Below, piece after piece: positions 6,748 to 9,268 of a stretch of DNA of 9,268 nt. The first letter of the stretch is position 1; each line of letters begins with the position of its first letter. This DNA is from Rickettsia typhi. GTDB taxonomy: Bacteria; Pseudomonadota; Alphaproteobacteria; Rickettsiales; UBA1997. The translations under genes and the position numbers were made by a program. The notes under the pieces were generated by a model. That model did no database searches and had not been told where the DNA came from. It saw nothing but the letters and a program-made list of their open reading frames with translations. The stretch is taken from the NCBI GenBank assembly GCA_945906835.1, contig CAMDRL010000043.1:1-9268 (forward strand). The letters are read 5' to 3'.

Positions 6748-7758
6748 ATGACTGAAATTTATAAAACCGATCTTGTTATTATTGGCGCTGGTCCAACTGG
6801 CTTATTTTCTGTGTTTGAAGCGGGAATGCTAAAAATTAAATGCCATGTTATTGATTCTTTGGAAGTAATTGGTGGGCAATGTTTGGCGCTTTATCCTGAG
6901 AAGCCAATTTATGATATTCCTGCGCATCCTTCAATTTTAGCAAGTGAATTAATCGAAAAATTAGAAGAGCAAGCTAAGCCTTTTGAGCCACTTTATCACT
7001 TGAATCAAAGAGTGGAAAGATTTGAGAGAAATTCTGATGGTAGCTTTACTGTTACAACCTCCAAACATAATACAATAAATTGCAAAGCGATTATTATTGC
7101 TGCTGGTTGTGGAGCTTTTGGGCCAAATCGTCCACCATTAGATCGCATTGAAGAATTTGAAGGAAAGTCAGTTTTTTATTCAATTCGTTCAAAGGCAGAA
7201 TTTGCTAATAAAAATGTTGTGATTGCTGGTGGTGGAGATTCAGCGGTTGATTGGGCTTTAAGTTTGGCACCAATTGCTAAAAAAGTTTTTGTGGTTCATC
7301 GTCGTGATAAATTTAGATGCGCCCCTGAAAGTGCCGATCAGATGAAAAAATTAGCTGACTCAGGAAAAATTGAAATGGTAATTCCTTATCAGCTTGATGG
7401 CTTGAAAGGCTTAGATGGAAAGTTAGAAGCGGTTTTGGTAAAAGATTTTGATGGAAATGTTAAAGAGCTTGAAGCTGATTATTTATTGCCATTTTTTGGT
7501 TTAGCCATGGAGCTTGGACCGATTGCAGAGTGGGGTTTGAACTTACATAAAAATCATATTGAAGTTGATGTGGCAACAATGGCTTCTTCAATTGCAGGGG
7601 TTTATGCGGTTGGCGATATTGCAACTTACAAAAATAAATTGAAATTGATTTTGAATGGTTTTGCTGAGGCAGCAACTGCTTGTCATGATATTCGTAAAAT
7701 TGTGCATCCTGACGAAGTTTTTCATTTTGAATATTCAACATCAAAAGGCGTTTCTTAA
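6748..7758 (+). CDS. Ferredoxin/flavodoxin-NADP+ reductase, thioredoxin-reductase-like type
   Basis: A 336-residue flavoprotein predicted to move electrons between NADPH and ferredoxin or flavodoxin in the cytoplasm. The N-terminal FAD fold has GAGPTGL (about residues 13-19) and 'GGQCLALYPEKPIYDIPA', typical of this family. The central NADPH domain has 'GGGDSAVDWALSL' and 'VHRRDKFRC'. The second FAD motif is 'GVYAVGDIATY', and the C-terminus ends in 'FEYSTSKGVS', an STSKGV-like tail that separates these reductases from true thioredoxin reductases. The redox-active CxxC of thioredoxin reductase is absent, which supports this assignment. It is first in a same-strand run with the ATPase gene 17 bases downstream. 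The start agrees with the family N-terminus but lacks a Shine-Dalgarno sequence. Confidence 0.93.
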   Translation: MTEIYKTDLVIIGAGPTGLFSVFEAGMLKIKCHVIDSLEVIGGQCLALYPEKPIYDIPAHPSILASELIEKLEEQAKPFEPLYHLNQRVERFERNSDGSFTVTTSKHNTINCKAIIIAAGCGAFGPNRPPLDRIEEFEGKSVFYSIRSKAEFANKNVVIAGGGDSAVDWALSLAPIAKKVFVVHRRDKFRCAPESADQMKKLADSGKIEMVIPYQLDGLKGLDGKLEAVLVKDFDGNVKELEADYLLPFFGLAMELGPIAEWGLNLHKNHIEVDVATMASSIAGVYAVGDIATYKNKLKLILNGFAEAATACHDIRKIVHPDEVFHFEYSTSKGVS

Positions 7759-7775
7759 ATTTAATTTTTTAAACC

Positions 7776-8978
7776 ATGTTAAGTAAGTTAAGAATAAAAA
7801 ATTTTAAAAGTTGGAAAGATACTGGCGAAATCAATATGGCGCCAATTACTATGTTTTTTGGTGGAAATAGTTCTGGCAAAACTTCGCTTCTACAATTTTT
7901 ATTGATGTTAAAGCAAACTGCTGAGGCTGGAAATTATTCAGGGCAAGTCTTAAATTTTGATGGAATTGTTAATTTGGGAAATTTTAAGGATGTTGTCCGA
8001 GATCATGAAAATAAAAATGCAATTGATTTTGTAATATCGGTTTCACAACAATATTTTTCTCGATATAGCTGCCAACAAATTTCAGCTTCAATTGTGGAAG
8101 AACAAAAGAGTTTGGTAATAAAAAACTTTCATGTAAATCTTCCTAAAAAAGATAAAAAAAGAGAAGATCTTATAAATAGCGAAATGCAGGAAAGAATAAA
8201 ATCTAAAGATGAAAAAGAGATGACAAGATCTCAAAATAGATGGCCTCGTTTAATTTTTGATTTAACTATGTTTATTGATTATATTGGACCTTTGAGAAAT
8301 TTTCCAGAAAGGCACTATCAATGGAAAAATAATTTTCCTTCAGAAGTTGGAAAAGGAGGGGAATTTACTATTCAAACAATTATTGCTTCTAACTTAAAAA
8401 ATGGAGATTTAGAGAAAAAGATTGCCGCAGCATTAAAGAAGATGGGATTAATAGAAAGCTTCAGAGTTAAGCCTATATCAAAACACAGAGATGACTATTA
8501 TGAGGTTAAAGTAAAAAAAACTAAATTTTCGGCAGAAGTTTTATTGCCCGATGTTGGCTTCGGCGTTTCTCAAATATTGCCTATAATTACCGCTCTTTTT
8601 CAATCTAGTGAAGGAGCAACTTTAATTTTAGAGCAGCCAGAAATTCATCTTCATCCTAAAGCGCAAATTGAATTAGCAGATGTTATTATTGATGCTGTGA
8701 AAGAAAGAAAAATTCAGGTGATAATTGAAAGCCATAGCGAACATTTTTTAACAAGAATCCAAACTAGAATTGCCGACGAGACAATTTCAAAAAAGTTTGC
8801 AAAGCTTTATTTCTGTAAAAATGAAAAGGGTTTTTCAGAGTTAGAAGAGTTGGAATTAAATGATTCTGGCGACATTAAAAATTGGCCAGAGAACTTTTTT
8901 GGCAATCAATTAGAAGAGTCGGCAAATCGCGTTCTTTCTTATTTGGAAAAAAAGAGATCAAAAAAGAAAAAATCCTAA
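7776..8978 (+). CDS. DUF3696-type AAA family ATPase (SMC/OLD-like), accessory cassette
   Basis: A 400-residue ABC-type ATPase of the AAA_15/OLD-like class. It starts 'LSKLRIKNFKSW' and has Walker A GGNSSGKT (29-36). A charged segment (about 124-157, rich in Lys, Glu and Arg) leads to 'YIGPLRNFPERHYQW'. A degenerate signature 'VGFGVSQILP' (260-269) precedes Walker B LILEQPEIHLHP (Glu286) and the switch 'IIESHSEHFLTR' (His320). The C-terminus, with 'SGDIKNWPENFF' and a lysine-rich tail, matches the DUF3696 type. No nuclease domain is fused. The next gene, one base downstream, encodes a PIN-like fragment, so the two were probably a unit. Isoleucine ATA codons are much more frequent than in the preceding gene (about 10 of 36 against 1 of 27 by hand count), a hint of horizontal origin. 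The biological role is unproven; defence or toxin-antitoxin-like action is inference. Confidence 0.85.
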   Translation: MLSKLRIKNFKSWKDTGEINMAPITMFFGGNSSGKTSLLQFLLMLKQTAEAGNYSGQVLNFDGIVNLGNFKDVVRDHENKNAIDFVISVSQQYFSRYSCQQISASIVEEQKSLVIKNFHVNLPKKDKKREDLINSEMQERIKSKDEKEMTRSQNRWPRLIFDLTMFIDYIGPLRNFPERHYQWKNNFPSEVGKGGEFTIQTIIASNLKNGDLEKKIAAALKKMGLIESFRVKPISKHRDDYYEVKVKKTKFSAEVLLPDVGFGVSQILPIITALFQSSEGATLILEQPEIHLHPKAQIELADVIIDAVKERKIQVIIESHSEHFLTRIQTRIADETISKKFAKLYFCKNEKGFSELEELELNDSGDIKNWPENFFGNQLEESANRVLSYLEKKRSKKKKS

Positions 8979-8979
8979 A

Positions 8980-9201
8980 ATGTCCAAAAAAATCACCAAA
9001 AAATCAGGTTATGTTATTGATACCAATGTGCTTTGTGTTGCAAGCGGAAAGGCTGATCATGCTGAAGATGAGTGTGTAGGAAATGCAGTAAGATTTTTGT
9101 TAAAAATTCAAGAAAGTAAAAGTGTAGTTTATCTTGATGAAGTTAAGGATTTTGAAGATGCTTTAAAAAAATATGTAAAACTTAAATTTCTCTGTAAATA
9201 A
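8980..9201 (+). pseudogene. PIN-like domain protein, probably C-terminally truncated
   Basis: 73 residues starting one base after the ATPase stop codon. After a lysine-rich lead, 'YVIDTNVL' (11-18, with Asp14) looks like the first strand and first catalytic acidic residue of a PIN-like RNase fold. Cys32 follows, then 'VVYLDE' (49-54, Asp53). The rest ('VKDFEDALKKYVKLKFLCK') does not continue the fold, and the later acidic residues a PIN active site needs are missing; PIN domains are usually about 120-180 residues. Neither other + frame extends the protein before lolC, so a deletion fits better than a simple frameshift. The stop codon overlaps the lolC ATG by one base (TAATG). It may still be translated as a short protein. 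Family assignment rests on about 45 residues and the ATPase partner, so it is moderate. Confidence 0.55.
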
Positions 9202-9268
9202 TGTTCTCCAAACTAGAATTCCTAATCGCCTCACGCTACTTACGCTCAAAGCGCAAAGAAGGCTTTAT
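9201..9268 (+). CDS. lolC: Lipoprotein-releasing ABC transporter permease LolC/LolE, N-terminus (3' truncated by window edge)
   Basis: Only the first 22 codons are in the window: 'MFSKLEFLIASRYLRSKRK' followed by 'EGFI'. This is the conserved start of the LolC/LolE permease family (F-E-x-x-I-A-x-R-Y-L-R-x-x-R-x-E-G-F-I), which precedes the first membrane segment. With the LolD ATPase these inner-membrane proteins release mature lipoproteins to LolA for transport to the outer membrane, which implies a Gram-negative envelope. Alphaproteobacteria often have a single LolC/LolE-like permease, so the symbol is approximate. The ATG overlaps the stop of the PIN-like ORF by one base, allowing translational coupling. 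No Shine-Dalgarno sequence is visible. Confidence 0.85.
   Translation, partial: MFSKLEFLIASRYLRSKRKEGF

Noticed and set aside
7460..7744. Minus-strand 94-residue ORF
   Set aside because: Lies entirely inside the reductase gene in the opposite direction, with a low-complexity Gln/Leu-rich product; a shadow frame.
6748..7758. Thioredoxin reductase (TrxB)
   Set aside because: No CxxC redox motif; the 'LYPEKPIYDIPA' region and STSKGV-like tail are those of TrxR-like ferredoxin-NADP reductases.
8882..9079. 65-residue plus-strand ORF bridging the ATPase and PIN-like genes
   Set aside because: It reads the C-terminus of the ATPase and the start of the PIN-like ORF in another frame; its product shows no family signal.

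Overview
The window is about two-thirds A+T and reads as a chromosomal segment of an alphaproteobacterium with a streamlined, AT-rich genome, perhaps a Rickettsiales- or Holosporales-like or deep-branching relative. The clues are the ppiD-like then trpE gene order, an alphaproteobacterial-type TrpE and ComM, a thioredoxin-reductase-like ferredoxin-NADP reductase, and short palindromic intergenic repeats starting GTCATCCT. The assignment is inferred from gene content and is not proven. None of the six visible gene starts has a clear Shine-Dalgarno sequence.

Layout. Positions 1-466 hold the 3' end of a PpiD/SurA-type periplasmic folding factor. A repeat cluster (490-597) separates it from trpE (632-2167, +), which makes anthranilate for tryptophan synthesis. 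The trpG/trpD/trpC genes that often follow trpE are absent here. A second inverted repeat (2202-2298) lies between the convergent ends of trpE and comM (3825-2314, -), a ComM/YifB AAA+ ATPase of DNA uptake and branch migration. Positions 3826-4197 are non-coding and unusually rich in perfect dyads. They end in the terminator of metE (6486-4198, -), the cobalamin-independent methionine synthase. metE is divergent from a ferredoxin-NADP reductase (6748-7758, +) across a 261-base regulatory region with several inverted repeats.

From 6748 on, everything runs on the + strand with tiny gaps: the reductase, a 400-residue DUF3696-type AAA ATPase (7776-8978), a 73-residue PIN-like fragment (8980-9201), and the 5' end of a lolC/lolE-type lipoprotein-release permease (9201-window end). 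The ATPase and PIN-like pair is the accessory part of the window. It looks like a mobile, possibly defence- or toxin-related ATPase-nuclease cassette placed between housekeeping genes. Its nuclease partner appears to have lost its C-terminal half, and its stop codon overlaps the start of lolC.

Most genes are conserved housekeeping genes (amino-acid synthesis, envelope biogenesis, redox, DNA processing). The parts worth a second look are the ATPase/PIN-like cassette, the three-way-junction-like dyad cluster at 3919-4070, and the structured metE/reductase intergenic region.
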